The notes: generated by a model not told the origin, from the sequence alone. A DNA stretch of 64,000 bases from Puniceicoccaceae bacterium (GCA_002729725.1 PBYS01000061.1:1-64000), one strand, 5' to 3'; positions 37,275 to 47,400 are shown, counted from the stretch's first letter. Program-made: numbers and translations.

Positions 37275-38762
37275 ATGACACAGAACAAATATTTCCAAGA
37301 GTGGTTCTCGAATCCGCGCCGCGACATCATCGCAGGCACGGTGGTGGCGCTTGCGCTGATCCCGGAGTCCCTCGCATTTGCCATTATCGCAGGTGTGGAC
37401 CCGAAAGTCACACTCTACGCGTCATTCTGCATCGCGATTACCATTGCATTTGTCGGTGGTCGGCCGGGAATGATTTCCGCAGCAACTGGCGCGATTGCGT
37501 TGCTAATTGGTTCACTGGTCGCCAACCATGGTGTGCAATATCTACTGGCCGCGACATTGTTGACGGGGGTGCTGCAGATATTATGCGGCGTCTTTAAATT
37601 GGCGGATCTGATGCGCTTCGTCTCCAAATCGGTGGTCACCGGCTTTGTCAATGCACTCGCGATTCTCTATTTCATCACCCAAGTCAATGAGATGATGGGG
37701 CAAACTTGGATCATGTATGCGATGGTCGCGGGGGGCTTAGTCATCATTTACGGCTTTCCGCGCTTAACCACCGCAGTGCCCTCTCCACTGATTTGTATCA
37801 TCGTATTAACCACGGTTTCGATCACAATGGGCCTGGATACGAGCCTAAAGACCGTCGGCGATATGGGCGACTTGCCGAGTTCCCTGCCTTCTTTCCTCTT
37901 CCCGGATGTACCTTGGAACTGGGAAACCTTCATGATTGTTCTGCCCTATGCTATTCCGATGACAGTGGTCGGCCTGCTAGAGTCTCTGATGACTGCGGGC
38001 ATTTTGGACGACTTTACCGACACTGAAAGTGACAAGAATCGCGAATGTAAGGGACAAGGCATTTCCAATCTTGTGGCTGGCTTCTTCGGTGGCATGGGCG
38101 GTTGCGCCATGATCGGGCAGTCGGTGATCAACGTCAAATCAGGTGGTCGTGGTCGTCTCTCGACGGCAGCCTCTGGTATCGTATTGCTGATTCTCATCTT
38201 TCTGCTAGGTGATTTGGTGAATCAAATTCCGATCGCGGCCTTGGTCGCGGTCATGCTGATGGTCTCGTTCGGCACCTTTAACTGGTCCTCAATCAAAGGC
38301 CTGCGCAAGAATCACCTCACCTCCAGCATCGTGATGATATCGACAGTACTTGCTGTAGTCTTGACCCACAATTTGGCGATCGGCGTTGGCATCGGTGTCG
38401 TGCTCAGCGCCCTATTCTTTGCTTACAAGGTGTCGCGACTACTTGAAATTTCATCCGAACTCGAAGTTTCGAAGAAAAAGCGCACCTACTCCGTCGTCGG
38501 ACAACTCTTTTTCGTTTCAGCGGATACCTTCGCCAATGCCTTCAACTTCCATGAGGTGCTGGAGCATGTCACCATCGACGTCACTCATGCGCACTTCTGG
38601 GATTTATCCGCCGTCGGCGCCTTGGACCGAGTTGTCTTGAAATTCCGCCGCGAAGGCACTGAAGTAGAGATCGTCGGATTGAACGAAGCCAGCAAAACAC
38701 TCGTTCTAAAAATAGCCACCCACGACAAGCCCGGCGCAGAAGATGCGGCAGGCGGCCACTAG
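37275..38762 (+). CDS. SulP-family anion transporter with STAS domain
   Basis: About 495 residues from the ATG at 37275; the upstream TTG at 37251 falls in a terminator hairpin and is rejected. [29 protein letters not shown] is the SulP signature region, followed by about ten hydrophobic segments (for example [53 protein letters not shown]). A cytoplasmic STAS domain follows at about 415-490 ([37 protein letters not shown]). SulP proteins move sulfate, bicarbonate or other anions; the substrate here is not fixed by sequence. The next gene encodes a universal stress protein, a pairing seen with several SulP genes, 50 bp away. Confidence 0.9.
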   Translation: MTQNKYFQEWFSNPRRDIIAGTVVALALIPESLAFAIIAGVDPKVTLYASFCIAITIAFVGGRPGMISAATGAIALLIGSLVANHGVQYLLAATLLTGVLQILCGVFKLADLMRFVSKSVVTGFVNALAILYFITQVNEMMGQTWIMYAMVAGGLVIIYGFPRLTTAVPSPLICIIVLTTVSITMGLDTSLKTVGDMGDLPSSLPSFLFPDVPWNWETFMIVLPYAIPMTVVGLLESLMTAGILDDFTDTESDKNRECKGQGISNLVAGFFGGMGGCAMIGQSVINVKSGGRGRLSTAASGIVLLILIFLLGDLVNQIPIAALVAVMLMVSFGTFNWSSIKGLRKNHLTSSIVMISTVLAVVLTHNLAIGVGIGVVLSALFFAYKVSRLLEISSELEVSKKKRTYSVVGQLFFVSADTFANAFNFHEVLEHVTIDVTHAHFWDLSAVGALDRVVLKFRREGTEVEIVGLNEASKTLVLKIATHDKPGAEDAAGGH

Positions 38763-38769
38763 GATGTCT

Positions 38770-38811
38770 CATTTCCTAATTCATAATTCCCAACTCCTAA
38801 CTTCTGATCCC
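38770..38811 (+). repeat. Degenerate 7-bp tandem array abutting the stress-protein start
   Basis: Six heptads in perfect register: CATTTCC, TAATTCA, TAATTCC, CAACTCC, TAACTTC, TGATCCC, then one T and the ATG at 38813. The consensus is roughly TAAYTCC. It fills nearly the whole gap after the SulP stop. It may act as leader/untranslated region or be a slippage-born repeat. Confidence 0.75.
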
Positions 38812-38812
38812 T

Positions 38813-39670
38813 ATGCCTAACATACTAGCTTGCACCGACGGTTCCCAGTATTCACACAGCGTTTATGATCACGCGGCATGGGCTTCACGCCAAATGAACA
38901 GCGCATCGATCCACGTGATCCACATGCTAAACCCGCACCACGAAAAACCAGCCACCGCTAACTACAGTGGCTGTATCGGCTTGGGCGCACGCAGCGCACT
39001 GCTAAATGAACTAGTCGAACTCGAAGCCGCCAAGGCCAAGATCGCGAAAAAGCGCGGACAAGCGATCTTGGAAGATGCCACCACTCACCTCAAACAAGCG
39101 GGCGTCGCCCAAGTTCAAGCCGATCAATGGCACGGCAAACTGAGCGACGAGATCTCGAAGTATGAGCGCGACGCCGACCTCGTCGTGATCGGCAAACGCG
39201 GCAACAATGCCGACTTTGAAAAAGGCCACCTCGGCAGTAACCTGGAGCGCGTGGTGCGCAGCTGCCAACACCCGGTTTTAGTGGCCTCGCGAGCGTTTGA
39301 TAAGATGAACACCTTTGTGCTCGCCTACGACGGCGGCAGTAGTGCGCAAAAAGCGGTCGATTATGTCGCCAACGAGCCCCTGCTCATAGGCATGCACGCC
39401 TATCTCCTTTACGTCGGCTCCGCCAACGCCAAGATCGAGGCCTCCTTGGCAGCCGCCGAAGCCAAGCTCAAGGCCGCAGGCTATGAAGTCACCATCGAAC
39501 AACGCGACGGCGAGCCCGAATCCATCATCAGCGATGTGGTGGCCCAAGACCACATCGACCTTTTGGTAATGGGCGCCTACGGGCACTCCAGCATTCGACA
39601 ATTCATCGTCGGCAGCACCACCACCTCCATGATCCGCACGGTCAAGATTCCTGTGCTACTGTTCCGTTAG
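38813..39670 (+). CDS. Tandem-domain universal stress protein
   Basis: 285 residues with two Usp domains: MPNILACTDGSQYSHSVYDHA through HPVLVASRAF (1-160) and KMNTFVLAYDGGSSAQKAVDYV through VKIPVLLFR (162-285). The second has the ATP-binding pattern G-2x-G-9x-G(S/T) in MGAYGHSSIRQFIVGSTTTS, and the first has IGKRGNNADFEKGHLGSNLERV. Cytoplasmic; such proteins help in stress survival and can modulate transporters. It follows the SulP gene and may tune it or simply be cotranscribed with it. Confidence 0.92.
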   Translation: MPNILACTDGSQYSHSVYDHAAWASRQMNSASIHVIHMLNPHHEKPATANYSGCIGLGARSALLNELVELEAAKAKIAKKRGQAILEDATTHLKQAGVAQVQADQWHGKLSDEISKYERDADLVVIGKRGNNADFEKGHLGSNLERVVRSCQHPVLVASRAFDKMNTFVLAYDGGSSAQKAVDYVANEPLLIGMHAYLLYVGSANAKIEASLAAAEAKLKAAGYEVTIEQRDGEPESIISDVVAQDHIDLLVMGAYGHSSIRQFIVGSTTTSMIRTVKIPVLLFR

Positions 39671-39685
39671 CTCACTGCACTCCTC

Positions 39686-39754
39686 TGTAGCGATGCCACG
39701 CCAGTGGCGTCATCCCGACGCCCCTGAAGACCTCGCTCGCGCGAGTTCGCTACA
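39686..39754. repeat. Bipartite hairpin element, copy 1
   Basis: Outer arms TGTAGCGA (39686-39693) and TCGCTACA (39747-39754) enclose two hairpins: ATGCCAC-GCCA-GTGGCGT (39693-39710) and CTCGC-TCGC-GCGAG (39732-39745). The same architecture with different stem bases but identical loops occurs at 57053-57129. It fills the gap between the stress-protein and galM genes. Confidence 0.8.
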
Positions 39755-39838
39755 ACTGTTGACCTCCGCGTCGAAAAGCCGTCGCTCGCCCCACATATTT
39801 CATTGCACAATCTGGGCATCGGAATTTGCTACTTGCCT

Positions 39839-40885
39839 ATGAGTATTACCTCCACTCCCTACGGCACACTCCCCTCGGGTGAAGCGGTCGACCTCTTCAC
39901 CCTCACGAACGCGAACGGACTGAGCGCGGAAGTCACAAACTACGGAGCGATCCTCGTATCGCTCAATGTGCTCGACCGCGAAGGAGCACTCACCGACGTG
40001 GTGCTGGGCAAGGACTCGCTCGAGGACTATCTTGCGGGGCATCCCTGCTTCGGCTCCATCTGTGGTCGTGTGGCCGGCCGTATTGGTGGTGCGAGTTTTG
40101 AATTGGACGGCAAGACCTACCAGCTGGAAGCCAATTACGAGGGCATCAGCAATCTGCATAGCGGCCCCGAAGGCTTCCACACCATGTTGTGGAAGGCAGA
40201 AATCATCGAAGACTTTGGCGTTCAAAAACTACAGCTGCAACTCACCGATCCGGACGGCCACAACGGCTTTCCAGGCGAGGTACACTGCACAGTCACTTAC
40301 GCTCTGCTGGATAATGACGCGCTGGAGATTCACTACGAAGCCAGCAGCGACCACACCACTCCTTTCAACCCGACCAATCACAGTTACTTCAACTTGCGCG
40401 GCCAAGGCGACATCCTCGGCCACGAGCTACAGATCTTTGCTGACAGCGTGGCCACTGTGGATGAAAATTGCACATTAATCGGCCGCCGCGATCCCGTGGT
40501 GGCAGGCTACAACGACTATCGCGAGCCCGTACAACTCGGCTCGCTGGAGACCCTCGAAGTCGGCAATGCGGACATCCACTTCTTCCTCAACGAAGGTCGC
40601 AGCGCTCAAGCGAAACTCGCCGCACGCGTAGTGGAGCCTGATTCCGGCCGCATCATGGAAGTGCTCACCACCGAACCCGGCGTGCAATTTTACGCAGGGC
40701 TATGCCTCTCCGAGGAAGGCCCCGAAATCGGCAAAGGCGGCGTGCACCATGAACCCATGCATGCATTGTGCTTAGAAACCCAAGACTACGCGGATTCGAT
40801 CCACTTCCCCGAAATGGGCAACGCGATCTTAAAGCCAGGAGAAACTTTCAAGAGCACCACACTCTTTCGCTTCAGTACAAAATAA
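39839..40885 (+). CDS. galM: Aldose 1-epimerase (galactose mutarotase)
   Basis: 348 residues from the ATG at 39839; the TTG at 39803 adds 12 residues outside the family's usual start. Family blocks in order: [57 protein letters not shown] (first catalytic-site His region), [26 protein letters not shown] (catalytic His region), [12 protein letters not shown] (catalytic Glu region) and [17 protein letters not shown]. Cytoplasmic enzyme interconverting alpha and beta anomers of galactose and other aldoses. No gal operon is nearby; it serves general hexose use. Confidence 0.93.
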   Translation: MSITSTPYGTLPSGEAVDLFTLTNANGLSAEVTNYGAILVSLNVLDREGALTDVVLGKDSLEDYLAGHPCFGSICGRVAGRIGGASFELDGKTYQLEANYEGISNLHSGPEGFHTMLWKAEIIEDFGVQKLQLQLTDPDGHNGFPGEVHCTVTYALLDNDALEIHYEASSDHTTPFNPTNHSYFNLRGQGDILGHELQIFADSVATVDENCTLIGRRDPVVAGYNDYREPVQLGSLETLEVGNADIHFFLNEGRSAQAKLAARVVEPDSGRIMEVLTTEPGVQFYAGLCLSEEGPEIGKGGVHHEPMHALCLETQDYADSIHFPEMGNAILKPGETFKSTTLFRFSTK

Positions 40886-40943
40886 ATGAAAAGGAGTACT
40901 TGCATTCAGCGAACAAGCTGTTTTCTTCACCCTCTTTCAAAGA

Positions 40944-41029
<86 letters not shown>

Positions 41030-41044
41030 TCTTGAAATCTTAAG

Positions 41045-41067
41045 CCTCACTTCGGTGAGGTTTTTTT
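41045..41067 (+). terminator. Rho-independent terminator after tRNA-Leu
   Basis: CCTCAC-TTCG-GTGAGG followed by seven T (41061-41067), a classical tetraloop terminator 16 bp after the tRNA. Confidence 0.93.
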
Positions 41068-41293
41068 GTGAATGATTCATTCTTCAGGCGAGGGCTCACC
41101 TTCGGTGGTCCGGTTCGCTTCGCGCCCGGTCTTGTAAAGGAAACACTACCCTTCAAGCAGGCTGTGTTACGCTCAATGAGAAGAAAAATAACCTACTCAT
41201 TCTCAACTTTTACTTTGCGAGTTCCCGCACGGACGCCTTTCTTTACAATAAATTACCTCAACATACCGCCAATGCCCGCCCTCGCCTAGCAAA

Positions 41294-42604
41294 ATGAACA
41301 AAAAAGACCTCAGCGAACGCGACATCTGCACCAAGTTCATTACGCCTAGTATCCAAACGGCGGGATGGGATATCGCTAATCAAGTGCGCGAAGAAGTCGG
41401 CTTCACCGATGGTCGCATCTACGTAAGAGGAAAACTCCATACCCGCGGCGCACAAAAACGCGCGGACTACATTCTTTACTACAAGCCCAATATCCCCATC
41501 GCCGTGATTGAGGCGAAAGACAACAAACATAGTGTCGGCGCGGGCATCCAACAAGCGCTCGGCTATGCCAAGACTCTAGAAATCCCTTTCGTTTTCAGTA
41601 GTAACGGCGACGGCTTCATCTTTCACGACCGCACCGTTACTTCCGGCGACATCGAATCTGAGCTGGACCTAAATTCATTCCCATCGCCCGAAGTGCTCTG
41701 GGAGAAATATAAAGCCTACAAAGGAATCTCCGAAGCGGCCGCGCCGATTGTCTCCCAGGAATATTTCGCTGACGGCTCGGGGCGCTCTCCTCGCTACTAC
41801 CAACAAATCGCCATCAACCGCACCGTTGAAGCCATTGCCAAAGACGAAGGCGACCACCGCCATCTCCTCGTCATGGCGACCGGAACGGGCAAGACCTACG
41901 TCGCCTTCCAGCTCATCTACCGTCTCTGGAAAAGCGGAATCAAATTCCTCGCCCCCTACAAGGTCATCAAGGTCACCCTCGACATCGACGCCGAGGGCTG
42001 GCGGCCCCCAAAAGGCTTCAAGGACAAAGACGGCCAAGAAGTCGAAGACCGCATCTATAATCGCACCGATTTCGACAAACACATCATCGTCGAAGAGCGC
42101 CGCCAACTCGTCGCCCAAAAGATCACCGAGAGCCTGCGCGACTACACCCGCAAGAACGTTCGCACCAACTACACCTCGCTCGACTCCTTCCTCAGCTCAT
42201 GGCGCGACGCCGACAAAAAACGCGCTATCGTCGAGGAGCTCGAACAGCATGGCGTCATCTTCGCCGCCTTGCAGGATGAGGTCGGTTCCGCCTTCGATCC
42301 CTTCGACCTCATTTGCCACGTCGCCTTCGAGCAGAAACCACTCACCCGCAAAGAACGAGCCGACAACGTAAAGAAGCGCAACTACTTCACCAAGTATGGC
42401 GACCTCGCCCGCACCGTCCTCGATAGCCTGCTCGATAAATATGCCGACGACGGCCTGCTGGATCTAGAGAACCCCGCCATCATTACGCTCGATCCGATCA
42501 AACGCCTCGGCACCGCCCCCGAGATTGTTCGTGCCTTCGGAGGCAAGCCAGCATACGACCAAGCCATCCACGAACTCACGGCATACCTATACGAGAGCGC
42601 CTAA
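41294..42604 (+). CDS. hsdR: Internally deleted type I restriction subunit (HsdR-like, 436 aa)
   Basis: Type I R subunits of this kind usually have about 750 or more residues. The nuclease is kept: ADYILYYKPNIPIAVIEAKD with D58, E73 and K75. The Walker A motif ATGTGKT is at 195-201. Then the protein jumps from LIYRLWKSGIK (near 217) to FLAPYKVIKV, losing the DEAD/DECH-box region, and near 280 jumps again from AQKITE into SLRDYTRKNVRTNY, losing the second helicase domain. The C-terminal domain (EQKPLTRKERADNVKKRNYF onward) is normal. Both deletions keep the frame. DNA translocation and cleavage should be impossible; nuclease or DNA binding alone could persist. First gene of hsdR-rloA-rloB-hsdM-hsdS. 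A reduced, still functional role is only speculation. Confidence 0.85.
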   Translation: MNKKDLSERDICTKFITPSIQTAGWDIANQVREEVGFTDGRIYVRGKLHTRGAQKRADYILYYKPNIPIAVIEAKDNKHSVGAGIQQALGYAKTLEIPFVFSSNGDGFIFHDRTVTSGDIESELDLNSFPSPEVLWEKYKAYKGISEAAAPIVSQEYFADGSGRSPRYYQQIAINRTVEAIAKDEGDHRHLLVMATGTGKTYVAFQLIYRLWKSGIKFLAPYKVIKVTLDIDAEGWRPPKGFKDKDGQEVEDRIYNRTDFDKHIIVEERRQLVAQKITESLRDYTRKNVRTNYTSLDSFLSSWRDADKKRAIVEELEQHGVIFAALQDEVGSAFDPFDLICHVAFEQKPLTRKERADNVKKRNYFTKYGDLARTVLDSLLDKYADDGLLDLENPAIITLDPIKRLGTAPEIVRAFGGKPAYDQAIHELTAYLYESA

Positions 42605-42725
42605 ACCTGATCCCTACAGCTAGAATTGAAAATCTCCAAGCAAAGAAAGATAAACAAATAATCTGTTCATACCGGGTTGACATTCGACTGAAATAAGCAA
42701 ATTAACTCAAACGAGAACAATTCCT

Positions 42726-44015
42726 ATGCTATCTTCATTCTTCATTCGCAATTTCCGTTCAATTTTAGAACTACATTTGGATTTTACCTTTGAAGAAGGC
42801 AAGGCGCCCAATGGCTATAAGGAATTTGAAGTCATGCCCTTCCTCGAAGCAGCTAACAAACAGCGCCTAGTGCCCTGCATGGGACTTTTCGGAGCAAACG
42901 CAGCAGGCAAAACGAATATTCTTAAGGGCGTAGACACAGTGAAAAGGCTCTTGATCGAGGACTCTAGCTTGATCGACCTGTATGAACCGAATCTGCTAAA
43001 TCCCAAGTTTACCGAAACCACCTTTGAAATAGTCTTCATTATTGGAAGCGATACATACTCTTATCGCATTACCTACTCTAGTCTTGCGATTTCAGAAGAG
43101 CGTTTGACGAAAAATGGAGCTGCCGTCTTCAATATACAGAAACTCAAGCCACAGTTTTCTTCAGCAATACAGTCCGCAACCTACTCGAAGGAAAAACTTT
43201 CCGACATCTTACATGTTGAGTGTAGCGATGGCGATGGTCATCAGACAAAGCCTTTCCTCCGTTGTATCGGTAAGTCATACCCTGGGTTACATCAGGACAC
43301 GAAAGCCCCTTACCGCTATTTTCAAAATGGTATCAACTTTATAATAAATGATGACCCCATGCTACTCCCGATTGCGGTTGATATTCTAGCAAGTGTGATG
43401 GGAGGCGATCAAGCTGCTGCCCTAGATGCAATCACTGACGTAGTTCGCCGAGCCGACATCGAAATTGCTGCAATTAATATTTCAGAAACCGAACTCGGCC
43501 CCGATGAACAGCCGAGCAATGGTGAACTACTCAAGAGGAGCGGTAAAAACGGCCCCCGTCACACCATCAGCATCACAGCCACGCACAAGGATATCTCCGA
43601 CAACCCGGTTCTGCTACATTTCAGAAAGCACGAGTCCGATGGGACACAACGTCTAGCTGGTTTAGTGGGATTGATTCTGTATGCACTCAAAACCGGTGGC
43701 GTCTTCCTTGTTGATGAATTAGAATGCTCGCTTCACCCTCTACTCATGCGCGAAGTCGTGCTGCTGTTTAAAAAGCGCCGACATAATCCAAGAGGTGCTC
43801 AACTCATTTTTACGACACACAACACAGACATTCTCGACGACTCGATACTTCGCCTGTCAGAAATTGTTTTAACTCGTAAGACAATCGCGAACGGCACACT
43901 CGTGCGGCGCTTAATAGACGCCAAAAAAGAGGGTGAAGACATCCGCAACGTCACTAACTTTCGCAAACAATATCTTGCCGGGTTCTACTCTGGTGTGCCA
44001 CACCCAGCTCTTTAA
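42726..44015 (+). CDS. RloA/AbiL-type AAA+ ATPase
   Basis: 429-residue SMC/ABC-like ATPase of the AAA_21 kind. MLSSFFIRNFRSILELHLDF is the usual N-terminal strand, Walker A is GANAAGKT at 56-63, Walker B is GGVFLVDELECSLHP and the His switch is IFTTHNTDIL. LLHFRKHESDGTQRLAGLVGLI matches the signature region. Such ATPases form two-gene defence modules with a Toprim/RloB-like partner, which follows after 8 bp. RloA/RloB were first named as restriction-linked genes in type I loci, exactly the position seen here. Predicted role: phage defence by an abortive mechanism. Unlike the flanking hsd genes this one looks intact. Confidence 0.85.
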   Translation: MLSSFFIRNFRSILELHLDFTFEEGKAPNGYKEFEVMPFLEAANKQRLVPCMGLFGANAAGKTNILKGVDTVKRLLIEDSSLIDLYEPNLLNPKFTETTFEIVFIIGSDTYSYRITYSSLAISEERLTKNGAAVFNIQKLKPQFSSAIQSATYSKEKLSDILHVECSDGDGHQTKPFLRCIGKSYPGLHQDTKAPYRYFQNGINFIINDDPMLLPIAVDILASVMGGDQAAALDAITDVVRRADIEIAAINISETELGPDEQPSNGELLKRSGKNGPRHTISITATHKDISDNPVLLHFRKHESDGTQRLAGLVGLILYALKTGGVFLVDELECSLHPLLMREVVLLFKKRRHNPRGAQLIFTTHNTDILDDSILRLSEIVLTRKTIANGTLVRRLIDAKKEGEDIRNVTNFRKQYLAGFYSGVPHPAL

Positions 44016-44023
44016 TTTAGCCA

Positions 44024-44680
44024 ATGCCCACCGTTCGCCATATCATCGTTTGTGAAGGAGAGTCTGAATGGGCTTACCTACAACGATTACAAGCATTTAT
44101 AGAGGATCAAGAAGTTCCCCCGAATTGCTTTGAGGCACCTCTTCGCTTTATCAGTCCAGTGTCGGCAATCGCCAAAACTGGTTCGTTCGGAAAAATAAAG
44201 ACGACCTACAATAAGACCCGAAAAACCAACGGCAAGCGCTGTTCCATCCAAGTCTGGACAGACTTCGATCTGTATCATCGCAATGATAACCACTGTGCCG
44301 AACACTATGCCCAAAAAACCGCAGGCATTCCAGACTTCCTCTTCTCCTTCCACAACTTTGAGGATTTTTATGCACTCCATTTCGATGGTGCGACCTTAAA
44401 TGAGTGGCGGGACTATGGAGGGCCAGGCGGCCGTCGTCATTTCACTGCGCCTCTCCATGCCCGAGATTATAAGTCTGAGATGGAACGCATTTTCCCAGGA
44501 TACAAAAAAGGCGGACTCCCACCAGATTTTGTTTCCAAGGCATCACTACAGAACCTGAAAAATAACCTCCACCTACAGCCCGAATCCACCCCTCACAACC
44601 TGCAGGACGTCAATAGCTTCGCAGCTTTCTTGATTCGTCAAATTGAGCAAGCATACCCCACAATGCTCTCATCAGAATAA
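44024..44680 (+). CDS. RloB-like (Toprim-type) partner protein
   Basis: 218 residues. The N-terminus HIIVCEGESEWAYLQRL carries the glutamate of a Toprim-like fold. VWTDFDLY supplies an Asp pair, and SFHNFEDFYALHFD corresponds to the SNPCFExWLLLHF-like block of RloB. Known relatives pair with AAA ATPases in defence systems (RloA/RloB, AbiL; PARIS is analogous), where the Toprim-like protein is thought to be the nuclease effector. The 8-bp spacing to the ATPase gene supports a joint role. Full length and undamaged as far as can be seen. Confidence 0.8.
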   Translation: MPTVRHIIVCEGESEWAYLQRLQAFIEDQEVPPNCFEAPLRFISPVSAIAKTGSFGKIKTTYNKTRKTNGKRCSIQVWTDFDLYHRNDNHCAEHYAQKTAGIPDFLFSFHNFEDFYALHFDGATLNEWRDYGGPGGRRHFTAPLHARDYKSEMERIFPGYKKGGLPPDFVSKASLQNLKNNLHLQPESTPHNLQDVNSFAAFLIRQIEQAYPTMLSSE

Positions 44681-44768
44681 AATCTCATTTGCCAATTTCA
44701 CTTGAGATTGGCCTCAACGCCAAGCCCATCTGACACAGTCCTTACTTCGAACTTCCCACCTCTTTTAA

Positions 44769-46207
44769 ATGCCCAACATCTCATCGATCGTCAAAAACGT
44801 CCGCAACATCATGGGAACGAAGACCAAGGAATCTCTGGCGACGCCCAGCGCCTCGAACAGCTCGGCTGGATGCTCTTTCTCAAGATCCTCGATGAGAAGG
44901 ATCAGGAGCTTGAACTCATCCGCGAGAACTACAACTCCGTCATCCCAGAAAAGTTCCAATGGCGCACCTGGGCAACCGATCCCGAGGGCATCACGGGCGA
45001 TGAACTGCTAAGCTTCATCGACCATCCCACCGACGGCCTATTTGCCCACCTGAAACAGCTGCAGTCGACCAAAGCACCCAAGCGCGCCGCCATCGTGCGC
45101 GAGGTCTTTGATGGCTTGAACAACTACATGAAGTCCGGCTTCGCCATGCGCAAAGTCATCAACCAGCTCAACGGCTTCGACTTCAACAACTCCGAAGACC
45201 GCCACATCTTCGGCACCATTTACGAGTCCATTCTGATCGAGTTGCGCGATGCCGGCAACAAGGGCGAATACTACACGCCGCGTGCCATCACCCAGCTGAT
45301 GACACAGATGACCGCGCCCAAGCTTGGCGAAACAGTGCTCGACCCCGCAGCGGGCACCGGCGGATTCCTCAGCGCCGCCATCGACTATGTCCGCGATAAA
45401 TCAGAGAAAACATTGTCCAATGAGGCCACTCTCCAGCAATCCATCACTGGCTGGGAATACAAGCCCGTCGCCTACGTGCTCGGCCTGACCAATCTCATTC
45501 TACACGGCATCGACGTGCCCGACTACCACTATCAGGACAGCCTCAAGGTGGAATACAACGGCATCGGCCCCAAGCAGCAGGTGAACTGCATTCTAGCCAA
45601 TCCGCCCTTCGGTGCGGGCATCGCCGACGGCGTCGAGACCAACTTCCCCGCCTCCTTCCGCTGCAAAGAATCCGCCGACCTCTTCGTGATCCTCATGATC
45701 CAGCTGCTCAAAGCCAATGGCCGCTGCGCCATCGTCCTGCCAGACGGCTGTATCACCGGCGACGGCTACAAAGAGCGCATCCGTGAAAAGCTCCTGGCCG
45801 ACTGCAACCTCCACACCATCGTCCACCTCCCGCAGAGCACCTTCCACCCAGCAACCGTTTCCACCAACCTGCTCTTCTTTACAAAAGGCAGCCCAACCAA
45901 AGAAATTTGGTATTACGAGCACCGCCTGCCCGCAGGCCAAAAGAGCGACTCCAATACCAAAGTCATCCAGTTCGATGAATTCGCGCCCATGATCGAATGG
46001 TGGGACAAACGCGAGGAAAACGAAGTCGCTTGCAAGGTGAAAGTCGAAGACTTGAAAGACGGCTTTGATTTGGATGTGAAGAATCCAACCAGTTCCGAAG
46101 TCGAAGAAACCTTGAGTGTTAAAAAATGCCTCTCCGAACTTCGAAAATCCCTTGGCAAAGTTGAAACTGCGCTCAAGGCTGTCGAAACCGAATATACTGG
46201 AAAATAG
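44769..46207 (+). pseudogene. hsdM: Type I DNA methyltransferase subunit with N-terminal frameshift
   Basis: The expected start MPNISSIVKNVRNIM is at 44769, but the frame changes at about 44812-44818 to continue as NEDQGISGDAQRLEQLGWML. One missing base near ATCATGGGAACG would explain it. The remaining protein is normal: N-terminal helical domain, SAM-binding DPAAGTGGFLSAA, catalytic NPPF in CILANPPFGAG, and the C-terminal region ending with KVETALKAVETEYTGK. An alternative upstream start at 44702 keeps the main frame open but replaces the conserved N-terminus with junk. Either the gene is damaged or this is a sequencing error. The stop codon directly touches the hsdS start. Confidence 0.8.
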
Positions 46208-47400
46208 ATGAAACGTATCGGTGATATTCTAACCCGCTACAAAGTAGCAGAAACTGTCAAAGATGACGTGACCTACAAACAGGTCACCATCGGAACTAAC
46301 TACAAAGGCGTCCGTCTGCGAGGAACCAAGCCGGGCATTGAGATCGGCACTAAAAATCAATGGTTAGTCAAAGCGGGCCAATTCATCCTTAGCCGAATCG
46401 ACGCACGAAATAGTGCTTTTGGAATTATCCCCGACGACTTGGAAGGCGCTCTCGTGACGAACGATTTCATGGCCTACGAAGTCAATGAAGACGAAGTGGA
46501 TCGTGATTTCTTCAACGTCTTCCTTCAATCTCCGCAGTTTCTTGAAGCTTGCATCAAAGCGAGTCGTGGCAACACCAACAGGAAACGAGTTCAGGAAGAG
46601 TTTTTTCTGAACTACGAAGTCAACCTCCCCGACATCGAGCATCAGCGACTTTTGATCCAGAAGATCGAACGAGCCAAGGCAGCGATGGCCACCGCCGAAA
46701 GTGAAATCGCCCACCAGCAATCCCTGCTCGGCAAGCTCAAGCAAGCCATCCTGCAAGAAGCGATTCAGGGCAAACTGACTGCGCAATGGCGCGCCGCAAA
46801 CCCGGTAGGCGACCTGTCCACCGAAGCCTCGGCGAAGGTGGAACCCGCCAGCCAGCTGCTCCAACGCATCCAAGCCGAAAAAGTCCGGCTCATCGCCGAA
46901 AAAAAAAAATCCGTAAAGTAAAACCCCTTCCCGAAATCACCCCCGAAGAAATCCCCTTCGAGATTCCGGAGGGATGGGAGTGGTGCAGGTTGGGTGACCT
47001 TACCAAGTTCGTAACGAGTGGATCGCGAGGCTGGAAGGCCTACTACGCGAATCAAGGATCCCTCTTTATCCGAGCTCAGAATATCAAAACCGACCTCTTG
47101 GATCTATCGCAGACGGCATTCGTTAAACTCCCCGATAAAATGGAGGGCCAGAGAACTCGCGTTCAACCTGACGACATTTTAGTCACAATCACGGGAGGGA
47201 ACTGTGGAAAAACCGCGCGAGTCGATCAGCAACTCGATGAAGCATATGTCAGTCAACACATCGCTCTAACTCGACTAATGGAGACAGAACTTTCAGTATG
47301 GATACATCGTTGTTTGACCACAGATAGCGGCCCCCGCGGAGTTCTGCTCAGCTATTCAAAAATGGTAAAGTGCGAACATCCTATACGCTTAATGACTTGA
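46208..47400 (+). pseudogene. hsdS: Type I specificity subunit split at an A11 tract and 3'-truncated
   Basis: The first half (237 aa) holds target-recognition domain 1 (ILTRYKVAETV through FFLNYEVNLPDIEHQRLLIQ) and the helical spacer SEIAHQQSLLGKLKQAILQE. It ends at a stop just after the run of 11 A (46899-46909). One more A (or two fewer) would join it to the second half: IRKVKPLPEITPEEIPFEIP, then TRD2 with GWEWCRLGDLTKFVTSGSRGW and GPRGVLLSYSK. TRD2 stops at 47400 before the usual conserved closing part, so the 3' end is lost too. Known HsdS proteins determine the DNA sequence recognised by M and R; a half subunit can sometimes dimerise. Confidence 0.8.
46899..46909 (+). repeat. A11 mononucleotide run inside hsdS
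   Basis: Eleven A in a row in the linker between the two recognition halves. The current length puts a stop 12 bases downstream; A12 or A9 would restore the frame into the second half. The sequence is a plausible slippage switch. Confidence 0.85.

Noticed and set aside
36653-37597. Single 314-residue protein covering the SGNH remnant and running into the SulP gene
   Set aside because: Only the part to about 37070 resembles a known family; the rest crosses a terminator and lies in the wrong frame of SulP.
38770-38811. CRISPR-like or spacer array
   Set aside because: The units are 7 bases, degenerate and without spacers; no CRISPR array or cas gene is seen in the window.
39803-39838. TTG start for galM
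   Set aside because: The family begins at the ATG at 39839; the added 12 residues have no counterpart.
44702-44800. Upstream start for hsdM giving an uninterrupted frame
   Set aside because: The resulting N-terminal residues do not match the family, while the frame from 44769 does until the frameshift.
44806-44820. Programmed -1 frameshift in hsdM
   Set aside because: No canonical X-XXY-YYZ slippery site or downstream structure is seen; a lost base is simpler.
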